Below are positions 24,331 to 37,574 of a stretch of 64,000 bases of DNA, piece after piece. The position numbers were made by a program, and so were the translations under genes. Each line of letters begins with the position of its first letter. Position 1 is the first letter of the stretch. The stretch comes from Epiperipatus broadwayi (taxonomy: Eukaryota; Onychophora; Udeonychophora; Euonychophora; Peripatidae), in NCBI GenBank assembly GCA_028023455.1, contig JAQFVV010006835.1:124001-188000 (forward strand), read 5' to 3'. A model generated the notes under the pieces. That model saw only the letters and a program-made list of their open reading frames with translations. It was not told where the DNA came from and did not search any database.

Positions 24331-24376
24331 CAATAAAAATATCACAGAAATCTCAATAAAAATCTCACAGAAAGCA
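24331..24376. repeat. 23-bp tandem duplication
   Basis: ATATCAATAAAAATATCACAGAA is followed by ATCTCAATAAAAATCTCACAGAA in modified form, and a partial third copy starts AGCACAGAA. Confidence 0.7.
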
Positions 24377-25848
24377 CAGAAAAAGCTACTGTAAAGATGT
24401 TAATGAATCCAAAAGATCACACGGATAAAGAAAGACATGTTTTTACATCTCTCCTATGGATTATTTAATTATCAGCACCATTGGTCATTCCATCATTGCA
24501 ATGTCACATGTAAGGAAATGCGCATGTTCATACATCTTGAGATTATTTTCTTTCAATTGTGAGCACCAATCATCATTCCAAGAATCATTGTGGATGTGAG
24601 ATGTCTTCAATCTCTTTATCCTTTGCAGGTCTAATACCACAGCACCCAAAAATATTCCTAAACATAAAGTGTTGCCTACTTTATCTTTCTTAAAAAGTTA
24701 AAATTAAAATTGCTAAATAATTTACTAAAGATTTTTTTTTTCTCTGAGTAATTTTCAAAATCAAAACTGACTCATAATTAGATACAAGTATTAAAGAGAG
24801 AGACCAAAAAATTATTAATCTAATTTTATAGTTGTCACTTTCTTACAAACATTTATAAATAATAATATATTTCAAATATTAAAATTATGTTTAAAATATC
24901 TAAAACTTCTCATAACATCATATAATGAAATTACTTAACTAACATCCCTTATTATTATAAAAAACCACATATGGGAAAACTAAGTATTATTTCTCCATGT
25001 TTTAACTAATTTTAACTTTAAGTAGCATGTAATATTTATCATATTTACATTATTCATTTATTTAAAATACAGTAATGTAGCTAGCTACATGGCAACAATA
25101 TATATGTAGCCACGTTGCAAACCCTAATTGGTGTATAAATATATTAGACCATTCATAAAGTTGGATTTCCATTATTATTGTTCAAAGAAGGTTGCCTTGA
25201 CAACAGACTGAGATTGTTGGTTGTTATTGAAATTGGTATTAAGCATTGTCTGCTTTCATGTATTTACATTATTTGTCTATTCCAATGTAGTTTTTAACTT
25301 TCCTTATAATATGATTCAGTAATAGAGATATACATTGTGTATAGGTAAAAAAAGCTTATTTATCGGATATAACATGATATGCTAACTTTTTTTGATAAGT
25401 GTGCTATACTAGCTTTTGACTAACTTGTACTCATAATCATAGCAGCAGTTTGACTCAAGACTTATTGAATGGATTTATTTTGGGGATATTTATTACATAA
25501 TTAGATGATTGCACCATAAATATTAATTTGAAATTTTACTTTTCAAATTTATTATACTTCAATGCTATTGCTCTTCATGAAAATTATGAATAAATTATAA
25601 TACATGCTATGGAAGTGAATGTTCCAGAAATAATGTAAAAATTAGTTTTTAAACTTATTACTCTCTGTTCCAGAATATTCACTGTTTATTATATCCATTC
25701 ATGAACTGTAAAATATGTCTATGAAGATTATTACACTTTTTTGTAATCATCAATAAATGAAAATATTCATTTAAAACTACTCTTAACTTATTATGCTCCA
25801 TTATAAAATGTACTTTTGAAATAATTCCTCATTAATTTTAATCATCAA
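24377..25848. other. AT-rich intergenic, nothing recognised
   Basis: No supported gene. A near-direct duplication, GTAGCTAGCTACATGGCAACA then GTAGCCACGTTGCAA, lies at about 25078-25122. Confidence 0.45.
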
Positions 25849-26144
25849 TAAATTATAAAATAGACAAAATTCTCCATACAGTAATGACCCTCAATGTAAG
25901 CCAGAGTATTCAATGATTGCATGAAGATTTGTACATAAAATAACCTATTTAGTGCCTACTAATCCAATCTTCCCAGACTAGTTTCTAGCTTGTGGCTTTT
26001 ATCAGTGAGGAGCCTTAGATCCATTGATTACTTTGGCTTGTACTGTGATGCTACTGTATGGACAATTTTGCCTCTGTGTTAAACAGCTGGTGTAAGCATA
26101 AAGAATGGTGATTATGTGATGTTTAGTGGTTTAAATTATAAAAT
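25849..26144. mobile_element. Foldback family 3, older shortened copy
   Basis: The 270-bp insertion (25862-26131) sits between TAAATTATAAAAT at 25849-25861 and 26132-26144 (13 bp, identical). The left arm carries GCCTACTnATCCAATnTnCCCAGACTAG and TCAGTGAGGAGC, as in the palindrome at 55.0-55.4 kb. The right arm keeps only its outer part (ATCCATTGATTACT ... ACTGTATGGACA). The tail is about 50 nt. Compared with 55.0 kb it has lost the inner right arm and has drifted. Confidence 0.8.
25970..26011 (-). ncRNA. Decayed hammerhead ribozyme motif
   Basis: The minus strand reads CTGATAA, A, AGC/CACAA/GCT region, A, GAAAC, TA, GTC. It matches the intact motif at 55227-55268 but has G8 of the CUGANGA core changed to A, which should abolish cleavage. 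Stem III (A-U, C-G) and the GTC cleavage triplet are kept. Confidence 0.6.
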
Positions 26145-27255
26145 GTATGTTCTTAAGAGGAAGTACTAATTTTATTATGTGATATTCCACTTAAAATATT
26201 TAATATGTGTTGTGTATGTCATTAAATTATATTTATACAGACTGAATGGCTATGTCTATCCATGTTAGTATCATCAAGTATTTTTGCTTCTTCATGTTTG
26301 TAAACTATTGTGTGTGCACAAATTTAATATATTTTATATTTTGGAAAATCTGCAGGATACCCTAGAACTTTTATTTCAATGACTGTATCCAGTATAATGC
26401 TTCAAATATCAATATGAATGACTCTCTTTTTTTTTCTTTTTGTTAATGGGTATAATTATTAATCTTTAAATATTTATGGTATTTATGTATTATTTTACTC
26501 ATTTTATTTTTGTATAATTCTTTATGAATAATTTATGAGGTATATTTTATCATAAGTTTTCAGAATATTGCTGCTATAATAATATATTTTAAATGTATTA
26601 TATTTGTCTCTATTATAAATCTATTTATTTTTAATGTCTATGCAAAAATACTGAAAAAAGTAAAAGCTGATGTATATATTTTTTTGTTAATTATTATGCA
26701 ACAATCTTATGTTAAGCTATGTTTAGCACTATTTGTTATCTTTGTCAATTTTATACATCATTTAGTGTTGTTGTGTAAGAGATAGTAGCTTAATCTCTTT
26801 TTTTTATTGTATTATTTTTTCCTGGTGAACTTATAATTTATTTATCTTATATTGCACATATAATGTATTACTGACACAAATCCCTATTAATGTTGCTCTT
26901 GCTTGATGGTTTATTATCTTTCTGACTAGTAATAAAGTTTTAGTTCATTTCTTGTTCTCATATTTGGTGCTTTTCCTTGAGTTCATGCCTCCATTATAAT
27001 TTTACCTGTATCCATTAAAGTGAATTTTTTGGTGATATATTTTTGTATAAAACTACAGGTAGCCATGACTTTGTCTAGGCAAATGATATTTTTATAGGTA
27101 CTGAGGAATTCCACTCTTACCTTTAGTTGCACTCTTAGTTTATCTGAGTGATGTTGTTTGTTTTAATGTCTAGGTCTTGTAGCTCCATCTAGACATCACC
27201 TCAAGAAGTTAAATCTGATAAAATGTTTAGAGTTAAATTTATAATTGTAAATGTG
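26145..27255. other. AT-rich intergenic, nothing recognised
   Basis: No supported feature. Confidence 0.45.
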
Positions 27256-27265
27256 ACTTCATCAA

Positions 27266-27302
<37 letters not shown>

Positions 27303-27307
27303 ATGAA

Positions 27308-27346
<39 letters not shown>
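27256..27346. repeat. Paired (TA)n tracts with an inverted 10-mer
   Basis: ACTTCATCAA at 27256-27265 is mirrored by TTGATGAAGT at 27300-27309 around the first TA run. A second TA run follows to 27345. Confidence 0.85.
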
Positions 27347-27347
<1 letters not shown>

Positions 27348-27583
27348 TCTTCAGCTTTCATTGCAGCATAAGGATTGGTAAGTTTATATTTTAATAGAGG
27401 CATTAAATATGTTCATTAAAGACTTTATAATTGTATGATTGTATGTGGAATGAGAGAACTTATTAAAAATATTACAATTATAGAAAGTTTTGTTAACTAT
27501 AAATATTATTTGTTTATTTTTAAACTGTAATATGTAATTTTTATCCATATTATGTTTTATTCTAATAATCAAATATAAGTATA

Positions 27584-27815
27584 TTGTCCATTAAAGTTTG
27601 AAGATTTTCTATCTTAATATAGACTGAACACTGATTGTATATATGTGTGGGAGTTAGTAATCTGGACTAACTGATGATTTCTGGTTCAGCATGAAATATG
27701 TATATTGGAGATCATTTATCTTTTTCACATTGTGTGGTCATGTGTATTAGCTGCATATGATAGAGTGTATAACTGTAAGGATCTTGGAAGTCTAAGTTCA
27801 ACTCCCTTCTAATTA
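27584..27815. mobile_element. Single arm of foldback family 1, copy C
   Basis: GTCCATTAAAGTTTGAAGAT, then GATTGTATATATGTGTGG, then ACTGATGATTTCTGGTTCAG match the right arms at 4.7-4.9 kb and 45.1-45.3 kb, ending GAAGTCTAAGTTCAACTCCC. The partner arm is absent. The copy has lost it, or it was inserted as a half unit. Confidence 0.75.
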
Positions 27816-29184
27816 TATTTTATTTTGTTTTTGAGGATTCATTTTGATAACTGTGTAATACAGCAAGTTGTTTTTTGAATGTCCTTAATGTTAAATAAAT
27901 GTTATTTTTATTATTAACTTAAGTTTACTTGCTTTTTATCATCATCGGCACTTTTTCAGAAATCTAACTACTATTATATTTATTACACAATTCGATTTGC
28001 TTATTATACATTGGCAGTACATGAATACAAAGTATTTGATATGAAAGTCATTTTATTTAAATTGTACTTCTGGTATTAAGAAAACATCAAAAAAAAGTTA
28101 TTTTATTTAATCAAAAATAATTACAATTTTTTATTTATTTAATATAAGATCACTTTAGTCAATTTTATTTATGTCGAAAATTAGTTTATTTTATTTAGAA
28201 GATCACTTGATTTTATTCATCTTAAATTTAAGAAAAGAAGATTCCTTAGTTTTATGTCATAAGAAGATTAAAAGATATCTATTACTGTGATATTTTGGGT
28301 AGTCATAAAATCTTTTATCTAATAATGATATCATGAATCCTATCATAGTATATTATCTTTATTTTAAAGTTAAGAATTTTTCATGTTTAATTTAAATTAT
28401 AAATGTATAATTGTAAAATAATAAGACATTATCTTAAGTGTAAGAGTGTGTCCCATTGCTTTGTTGTTGTTTTTTTAACTAGGATTACATTCTTTGTTAA
28501 ATTTTCAAAAATTAAAGAGAAGAACAATATTATGGATCATAAGAGTATTAATCATATATGAATCCTGAGATATATTTTATGCATAAGATTTTTTGGTTAC
28601 AAATTATTTCATTTAAGAACAAATCATTTTAAGAAGTTAACATGGCAAAACATAACAAGACATGCTTTTATTTAATAAAGGTAAAGTTGATGTTAAATTT
28701 GATCATGGCAATAAGATAATCATTATAGTATAAGATATAAGTGTATGTGAGAATGTGTTGTGAGAAGAAGGAATCTTATAGTAACCTAATCTTATTTTAT
28801 GACAAATGCTTTAGATTGTAAGAGCCATTATATTTTAAAACAGTGTATGGGAATTCTCCTCCTCTTAATTTGCTAAGATATTACATAATCTTAAGAATGC
28901 TTATTATTATTTTCCCTTATTCTTTGTTTTTATTATTGTTTAAGCATATATGCATTCAAACCTGAGTTTAGCCCAAATATATTTATTATTATTAGCCAAT
29001 ATTGCATTGATATTATCAACTTATATAATTTTGAGCTATTGGCATTTTCAGCTATCATTATTTTTGGCTTGTCCAATGTTTTGGCTTTTGGTCAGTTGTA
29101 GATTTCTGGTCGATTGCCTTGGCTTGGATATTTGCTTAATATGAATGCATCTATTTTACTATTCATTTCTTTTTTTCAGTTACA
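27816..29184. other. AT-rich intergenic, nothing recognised
   Basis: Degenerate TTTTATTTA-type repetition around 28040-28240. The 64-codon frame at 28950-29144 is hydrophobic but has no family signature. Confidence 0.4.
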
Positions 29185-29208
29185 ATATATATATATATAT
29201 ATATATAT

Positions 29209-29248
<40 letters not shown>
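29185..29248. repeat. (TA)n microsatellite
   Basis: About 31 TA units, with one G interruption at about 29210. Confidence 0.9.
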
Positions 29249-29257
29249 TACAAAATT

Positions 29258-30250
29258 ATGCAGACAATTGTCAAATATGGTAATAAATCTTAATTTCTGC
29301 TATTTGCTGAGTCAGACTTTTGATACAGATCGTTTTTATCACAGCAAGACTACAATGAACATTAGCATATACATTAGCATATATGTATGTATGTAAAAAC
29401 AAACCAAACTGTCACTGATTACAATAGATATTAGCATATTTGCATATGAATAATTGTAAATTGACCTAGCAGTTGACTGTGTCATTATATTAAATGTCAA
29501 ATTATTCTTGAGAAGAATGCTATTGCTTCTTATAATTATGCAATTCTTAGATTTAATTATGCACCAAGCTTCTTTTATTTTATATTTTTAAAGTTTATTT
29601 TCTAAAAAAAAAAAAAATTTAGCATTGGCAGTTTTGAACAAATGACTAGATTTTTTTTCATAATCTACAAACACTGATTTATTCATTATTTCATTTAGCT
29701 CTATTATACAGGTGAGCATGCTGGGTGATTGTAGATTTCAAATTCACTCATGTCTCTCCATAATATTTTCCAATGCAAAATTGACAATCAAGAGCATATA
29801 TCAATTGAGTTTTATCATCATTTTTAATCTTGTCTTTAGAATTGTTAATAATTTTATTTAGCGATAAGAGACATCAAAAACCTATATTAAAATCTTTATT
29901 CATAATCAATATTAGTTTAGTATATATACTAGGAATGCAAGGCATAATTTATTCTAAGAATCCTATAAATATATGACCCAATAGCATTCATCTCAACAAG
30001 AACTAGTCGTTAAACGTAATAATTTAACCAACGGCTAGGTCAATTTACAATTATACACATGCAAATATGTTAATTTCTATTGTAATCAATAAATAGTTTG
30101 GTCAATTTTTACATGCATGTAGACATGGTAATGTATATGCCAATGTTCAAGGTAGCCTTGCTTTAATAAAAAAAATATTTTGTACCGAAAGGCTTGGCTG
30201 AGCAAATAGCAAAAATTGATTTATTTTTGTAATTTTTGACAATTGTCTAG
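29258..30250. mobile_element. Large foldback, about 1 kb, family 5
   Basis: The left arm (about 29262-29525: GACAATTGTCAAA, TGCTATTTGCTGAG, GAACATTAGCATATACATTA, ATTGTAAATTGACCTAGC) is mirrored by the right arm (about 29982-30247, minus-strand reading). Arms are about 265 bp and diverged by perhaps 15-20%. The centre (29526-29980) is unrelated AT-rich sequence. I could not fix a target duplication because the left flank is a TA microsatellite. A CGAAAG-containing stretch near 30185 is conserved but lacks a CUGANGA partner. Confidence 0.75.
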
Positions 30251-30423
30251 TGCTCTCATATATATTTTTTTTATATATTATATATGACATATAGATATTA
30301 TATTGTTTATTTTACATATATGTGTGTGTTTATTATAGATTTCTTTAGTCATTTGCATCTGAATAAGAAAATAGTGATAATCAGGAATTAATGTGTAAAG
30401 ACATGTGTGAACAAACAGTGATA

Positions 30424-30890
30424 TTTATATGATGAGACAATTCTCCATATTTTCTACATCTGTCCTGCTCTTAAGTCGATTAGGGACTTTATTGTTGCGA
30501 ATGTCTCTCTGGATCTTAGGGATGCTCTTTCTGTTTCTAACACTCTTAAGAAGGGATCGTTTGCAGCAATAAGATTATCTATCTTTATAACATTTTCTTT
30601 ATGGTTGACACGTTGCAGGCTCATCTTTGGTCATTCTCAGGACTCGGCTCTAAGTGTCTTTATTAAGCTTCTTGATCAAGTCAAGAAGCGAGACTCTCTA
30701 CTTTCGCCTGTGAGTCTACATGATGATATTTGGGTGAAAGTTTTATTTTCCTCTTAATCTTATTAAGATACCCTTTTCTCTGCATTGACTTTTTCAAGTT
30801 TCATTCTGAATGCTATGTAAATTTTTATAAAGTTTAACTGTATATTACTATGTTATTATGTTTAATAAATATATTTTAAAACAACAACAA
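30424..30890 (+). mobile_element. 5'-truncated LINE, family B, copy 2
   Basis: The plus strand starts inside the ORF at YDETILHIFYICPALKSIRD and stays open to a TAA at 30758, ending DDIWVKVLFSS. It differs from copy 1 (5101-5762, minus) at only a few per cent of positions through the coding end, the 3' UTR and the TTTTAAAACAACAACAA tail. It is truncated just after the first Cys pair of the zinc motif. The two copies are recent, independent, truncated insertions of one active or recently active LINE. Confidence 0.87.
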
Positions 30891-32212
30891 ACTAGTAATA
30901 TAATATTTCAAAAAAACCAATACACATAACTAACTATACATATATTATAGATTAATTATTTTAATTATACGTATTTTTTATTTCAATAAATATATTTTGT
31001 AATATTATTTAGAATATTATATTATTATTTATTTGAAGTTGCTATAATTTAATTTTAATGAAAAACTTTAAATACCAAATTGTGATCTTAAATCAATTTA
31101 TAACTTAAAACATGATTGGCAATGATTTCCGCAGCCGGACAATTTTTACAATTGTTAGTTCACTATTTATTGAATAGTTCAAACATGGAGATGACATAAA
31201 TGATGTTAAAAAAATTAGGTTTATAAATAAATTACTAAGCTTTTGTTGAGCGCTGATCCTGATTGATATATTTTTAAAAGGTTTTTTTATTATTATTTAT
31301 AATCACTCAGCATTATTCTATCTGTGTTGACTTTTTTTAATTCATATTTAATATCAACTTGAAGTCAAATGCCTTTTCGTAATGATTCTTATTATTGTAA
31401 TAAATAATTTATTTATTGACTTCTCATAAATTATATGATATCAATAATTGTGTGCTCATAGCTACTTGGATATGAATATGAAGTCCAGAAACTTTGAAAG
31501 CGCTTAGCACAGATAAACATATACTTTTTACAATATTAAACTTCTCTAACCTAAGCTGTTAGTACAGAATTAGTGGTTCTTATTATTGTAACTTTAACTT
31601 GCTATGCGAAACATACTAGAAGATTTCATTTCTATGATATTTTATAGTTTTAGAAACATATCGTTAAAAAAATGTAAAAAATGAGAAATTCATAAATTTC
31701 ATGCATTTATATACATATCATCATGAATCAACCATTTCATCAGTTTATGATTTCAGTGTGCTTTCAGGCAGGTATATGCATTTGCAACAAATAAAATATG
31801 TATATAAAATTATGATAATCTTTTCATTTATCTAAATCAATTGTCTATAATGAATCAATAAAAGAGATATAAAAGTCATTCCTTTTCTTACATTTTATTG
31901 GTAACCAAAATATCTATAGAACTTAAAACGCATACTTATAATACCCAAGTTTATGATATAATGGAAATTATTCTACAAAACATTTGAATTCACTTTTTAT
32001 GTAGTATATGAAAATAGTATTCCATGGCAATTATATTTTTTTCTATTACTTTTTTAAACAAATCATGCAAACGTGTTTTACCTTTATTAAATTATTCCTG
32101 CTCAATCTTTTTTCTTTTTTTTTTTTGTAATTACATTATTATATTTTTTGTGAACTGTTTTATTGGTATCTTAATATGAAATTTGTTTTAAATTGAGGTA
32201 TATCATAGTTGC

Positions 32213-32216
<4 letters not shown>
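30891..32216. other. AT-rich intergenic, nothing recognised
   Basis: No supported feature. Confidence 0.45.

Positions 32217-32274
<58 letters not shown>
32217..32274. repeat. (TA)n microsatellite
   Basis: About 29 TA units. Confidence 0.92.
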
Positions 32275-32277
<3 letters not shown>

Positions 32278-35200
32278 AACCTAGTGTTATTGACACTTGG
32301 TTTACTTGGCATTATTTCTGCAGGAAAACAATGCTATTCTTTAAAGAAATAAAAAGATAAAATAACAATAGTAATAATTAATTAATAAAGTATGCTATTC
32401 ACTCACTTTGGCATGTTTTGGGTGAATAACTAATAGATTTAATAACTCAATGTCATTTTTAAAGAGAGAACATGAATAATTTAATTGAGATATTAATAAT
32501 TAGAGCAAATTAATATGGTATAAAAGCTAAACAGTAATTGATTTTGGATGGGTAGAGGGGAGAGTGGATGAGTGTCTTATCATAAAGCACAATAACTTCT
32601 GGTAATTTCTTTTTGTAAAAAAAAAAAAAAAATTAAAAAAAAAAAAGAAAAAAAAATAATGTTTAAAGAATTATACATCACTGATTGGTAATTTAATGTA
32701 TTTATTATTATTTTTTTTATATTGTCAAATTACTTTGTAATCCAGGTAAATAATACTGAAAACTATATGATTGTAATAAGTTTTTCCTTTCTTTTGTTTA
32801 TGTTATAATCAAATGATTATTTTTCTGGAAGAGGTCGCTAAAGTAAAAAAAAAAAAAACAACAACAAAACAAAACAACCAATTTCATAATCAAGATCATT
32901 TTTTTTTTAAAAAAAAGATAGTCTGCTTTTAGTTTTCAAGGAAGGAACAGTGCTAAAATTTGGTAACTCAATTTTTTCATTTTATTTTGCAGAAATAAAT
33001 GTAATCAAAGTAAAATTTTAATAATATAATGTGTGGCTAAATTTTTTTGATAAGATATCCTGATTTTCTTTGCCATTTACCTATTTAAAGACCTTTTATA
33101 CTTAAAAATTTATTGTCTCACGCTAAAGTTAAAAATGACAGAATTAACTAAGGGAATCACGAAAAGTGTTGTTATGTCTAAATTAAGGAAGATAAATGAT
33201 TTCCAAGTGAGAAATAATTATTTATTAACTTTATGTCATTTATTGATATTTTCTTGGTATAGAAAAAAAAATAATAATAATAATTGAAAGAAATATTTTA
33301 AAACCAAGGAAAATCAACTAGAAACATTTTTGCGCTCTTTCTCAATATTGTCTGCCTTTACAAGTAATGTAGTTACATACGTTAAAATATGTTTTATTCA
33401 CCAAGATTTGTCTGGAAATAATAATAATGATAAATAAGATTAAATTATGCACCTGTATATTTTTTTTTTTTAAAAAAAAATATATATAAACTTTCTCAGA
33501 GTAAATATAGGAAAAGTTATATAGGGGCATTGTTACGGAGAAGTTACCGTTAAAAAAAAAATTATAATTCCTAAAGTATGAACAAAACCAAATATCTTAG
33601 TGACTTAATGATAAAAATAAATGATATATTATATTACACATCAGTTGGAGTTATTAAAACTTCCTATACATGTAAATCAGCTGCAGTTATTATCAGAATA
33701 ATCTCGGAAAAATTGCGCATTTTCGTCCATAAGTAAGCTAGCTAATAAGTATACGTATCGTCAATAAAAATAAAAAAAATATTGTGTATGTTTATCGTCT
33801 ATAGTCAAATATTCGTCTATGTTAGAAGTCTATTTTTTTTCTTGGATCCCAAAATTGTAGTAGTTTAATTCAAGTAAGAATTAATCTTCAATTCTGCTAT
33901 ATGTTTCTTTACCTAATTTATTAAACGCACAAAATAAGAGAAAACTTTTATTTAAAGGAAATAATACCATGCGTTTATTGTTTTTAAACTTGCTTCGTGA
34001 AATACGACTGGATAAAGCTCTTCACCTGGACCAATTGCTCAACAGAAAAACATTTTCTAATGAGAGAGTATGCACTTGTTAATTAATGATTGTTTAAAAC
34101 TAAGTTATAAATGATATGTATTTTTTTTGTTATATCACATAGGTTAAAGTCTGTATGGTCAAGTGATATTTAATAGCCTTGTAATGACAAAGGTATGTTT
34201 TAATATAATTATTATAGGTTAAGTTGATATTTAACACGAAAGAAAAAAATCTATAAAATATGTTTTAATTATTACATACAATTGTAGGTAGAAATGTTGT
34301 ATGTTAGATACGTAAAAGAAAAATATTTAGATATTTAAGGGGTAAAATAAATATTGAAAATTATCAGAAGTAACTAAAAAAAAAAATGCTATAACAAAAT
34401 ATTTCTTGTTAAAGTTTTGAAACGAATTTATACTGTATTAATTGAGGAATTTATTCCTAATTATTCTTAAATAACACATCCACTTTATTTAGTTTAAGAT
34501 AGTATGCTACCAACTATTTTTTGAATGTTCCTTTATTAAAATTAAAATTATTATACTTTTATTCTATGATGTCCATTGATTTCAGATGTTGATCAAAGTA
34601 TACCCGGTAACATAAGTTTATTATAATCAGTGTATTTACTTATCCTGCCCAGATATAGCATTGGTATATGCTTAATATTCGCATAGGTAATAATTATAAT
34701 GTATTTATTTTGTGGGATGAAAAATGATCTCCCCAAAAGCTTTGTTTTCCATGAGAGGAAGATTTTAAATATAATGTTCAGGTATGTTTATAGCCCAAGT
34801 GATCGATTCTCATAGATAGGACGATCAAGAATTTATCTAGCATTTAGTATGCTTCATTCGTTTAAATCCCAGGAGAGGATTGTATTTGGTGTGTGTTCGT
34901 TGTATGCCCAAGTAAGAGGCAAGAAACCACCAAAATATTTTAATGTAGTAGATTACTTTACAGACCTTCCTGGTTATTCCATATTCCTCATGTGAAAATA
35001 AAGATAGCTCCACCATGGAAGGTGTTGATTATTGTGCTTAATTTTGAAAGTTCGGACAAGATAAAGGTTATATTGGAGGTGTTAGTTCCTCAAGATCCAC
35101 TTTAGTATAAATAGTGCGTTAGTAACTAAGATCAATATCTGTATTGTGCTGCTAAATATTGCTAGTATTTAACTAGTAAATCAATGGAGAAAGTAATTAA

Positions 35201-35622
35201 AATTGGGTAATTTAAAACGCTTATTTACTGAAGGAATATTCAAATGCAATATTTAATTCTGGTTAGTAATTAAATAATACTCATATTTAAAATTATACGT
35301 ATGAATAAAATTTGTATCATAACTTAAGTTAGCATTAAGTTAAATGTAAGATGGTAAGTGTAACTTCTGATAACTGGCCTATAATTAGAATAGGTTATCC
35401 CATTAAAGACCATAAACAAAGTAAATGTATTAGAAATAAATTTAATATTTTGCGTATTGCATATGATTGGATTAATCATTTAAAAAAAAAAAAAATAGTT
35501 AGTCAATAATTTTGAATAAAAGCTTCTACAAGGTTACCAAAATTTAATAAACAATGTATTGGTAATGAAATGTACTTTTAGTTAATCAATCCATATGATT
35601 GCATACAGGAGAAGTAGTAACC
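32275..35622. other. Long intergenic stretch, few repeats
   Basis: A-rich runs lie at about 32617-32656 and 32846-32859. Elsewhere the sequence seems less crowded with mobile elements. At 34790-34880 an A-box-like AGCCCAAGTG and a B-box-like GTTTAAATCCC could be an old tRNA-type SINE, but the folding is poor. No coding frame is supported. Confidence 0.4.
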
Positions 35623-35735
35623 TTGAAACAGACAGATCGGAGAACCGATCTTCGTTTCAAGTGTTTTTATGTACGGTAATTCAAGCTACTGTTCGCCCGC
35701 AGTGAGATTTTGTCTATTTTAATTTATAATAAAAA
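35623..35735. repeat. Left terminal inverted repeat with terminal hairpin
   Basis: 113 bp, identical to the reverse complement of 38204-38316. The first 38 nt fold on themselves with stems of 7 and 7 bp. The inner part contains GTACGGTAATTCAAGC and TTCGCCCGCAGTGAG. Confidence 0.93.
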
Positions 35736-36090
35736 CAAAATATAATAACTGTACCGGTATAAATCCACCACGCTTACTCATACACAGTACCCGAGTTCAA
35801 ACCCAGCCCACGTTTAGGAATTAATTCCAAAACGCCAACTGAATTCAAACCCAAACCCCGGCATGACCAACCGATGATGACTTTACACCAGCACAGGGTT
35901 ATCCCTTTTCTAGCTCAGCTTAGAACATGGACTAAATTCTTACAGTTAATGATATATAGGTTTGTTAGACTATAGATATTGGACGGTCATTCATGTAACG
36001 TATATATTTAAGTTGCCCATACAGACAGAAAATGGCTACATAGACTTAGAGAGTAATAAGGTGGAGGACACAAAGATTAAGATTAAATAA

Positions 36091-36212
36091 AGTGTTTAAT
36101 AAGCAAATATAAAGCATATAAATAGAGTGTTAAATAAGACAAATAGAAAGCACATGAACATAGTGTTATATAATAGAAATATACAGCATATAAATATAGT
36201 GTTATACAGTAC
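36091..36212. repeat. Tandem array, 35-36-bp unit
   Basis: AGTGTT starts at 36091, 36126, 36162 and 36198. Units share AGTGTTnnATAA...AAGCATATAAATA with drift. The last unit is partial. Confidence 0.85.
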
Positions 36213-36430
36213 GGTAAGACTTCATAAATCCTCTTGCATTTGGCTACTAGTCTTTAGTCAACGTTTTATTTAGTAAACAAACTTATGCCAATAGCTGGAT
36301 AGTTAAATAATTGACAGGTGGTTAAGAGAATCAGAGTATTAGAGCATTGGAAAAAATATTTATCTAAAGATTTTTGTTTACTTATTTTATTTGAATAGGC
36401 TCGAGCCGAAACGTAGACGAACAGTGGAGA

Positions 36431-36550
36431 TGGTTTTATATAAATACGACATAAAGTATAGATGTGCTGGTGGTTTTATATAAGTACGACATGGAAGATA
36501 GATGAACTGGTGGTTTTATATAAATACGACATGGAAGATAGATGAACTGG
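36431..36550. repeat. Tandem array, three 40-bp units
   Basis: Three units of exactly 40 bp start TGGTTTTATATAA, contain TACGACAT and end GATGnnCTGG. Units two and three differ at one base. Minus-strand frames of 67-74 codons over this array are by-products. Confidence 0.92.
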
Positions 36551-36765
36551 TGGTTGCCTGGATTCAACAGCCCTACAGTAATCACTTGCGGTGCAATAAC
36601 GGAATACCGGGCGGCTTGTACTTTGACAAGGCTTAATGCCCCCAAGTAGCTCCGAGACACGACAACCAGCCGGGATCATTTCGAACCCCGGTGATCCAAG
36701 AGATTACCGGGAAAGAAAAACTGCTTTCATTCCCCAATGGTAGAATGGCGAGACGCTAACTTCAG

Positions 36766-36915
36766 CGAAGGGAAGGCATTGCCACAGACGTGAAGGACGA
36801 ATACTGGAAGCGGATTTTTAAAAGAAATTATATAAAACCTGGAAACTATTTGTCTGTTTCTACGCCACAGGCTGAGATCCTGATCCCAATAAAACATAGC
36901 GAAATTAAACTGACG
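36766..36915 (+). CDS. Exon-like open stretch in the TIR element
   Basis: Exactly 150 nt (50 codons, phase 0 at both ends) lie between an acceptor-like GCTAACTTCAG and a donor-like ACG|GTGAGA. The translation includes DVKDEYWKRIFKRNYIKPGN and LSVSTPQAEILIPIKHSEIK. Composition is much less AT-rich than the surroundings and the residues look protein-like. I recognise no domain. It could be an exon of the element's own protein or captured host sequence. Confidence 0.3.
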
Positions 36916-37574
36916 GTGAGAACAATAATTAGTTAAATTTACTCTGAAACTCTAACCCTTCGGGTTGACAGGCGGTAGCGATAGTATCAAATTATTCAGT
37001 GAATTATTTCTCATATTATACATAACGTTAATGAACACTTTGAAACCATTATACATATATTTAATATTGAAACTTAGATTGTAATTTTATAACAACTTAA
37101 CATAGAATAATAAAGTGACTTAACATTTATTAACTCGGAATGTGAAAGAATATTTAATTCAGAAAGTGGGATTACTTTTAAAATAACTTGATCGTTATAG
37201 TACACTAGTTTACTATTGGCATCGTTTGTTTATGGAATAAGCAATACACAAAACAATATAAATGCATTCATTTAAATGATTATTACGATTAATTACAAAT
37301 GTTATAAATTATTTCTAAAGACTAGAGCAGAGGGTTAAAAGAAAAGAAAATTTACTGACAGGTTAAATAATAGCATTATAAATGATATAAAGACTTACAT
37401 ATGATTCACTTGATTAATAATATTAAGCACGGAAGAAAATTAAAGTTCATGTAACAAAGTTCTCTTTTTCTTCATCCAGCTTGGCTTGTAACGTAGGCGC
37501 GCATTTTTGAAAGTTATTTGTAAGGCATAGTAAATTTTGAGATTGGAAGTTGGAAATTCTGAAGTATATGAAAC

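Noticed and set aside
36390-36416. Hammerhead inside the TIR element (GGCTCGAGCC then GAAACGTA)
   Set aside because: The hairpin and GAAAC fit, but the CUGANGA box is absent and no stem I can be drawn.
36600-36860. tRNA or rRNA gene in the GC-richer patch
   Set aside because: A B-box-like GGTTCGAAATG and a GTTAGCGTCTCGCC stretch occur on the minus strand, but no cloverleaf or rRNA segment can be drawn.
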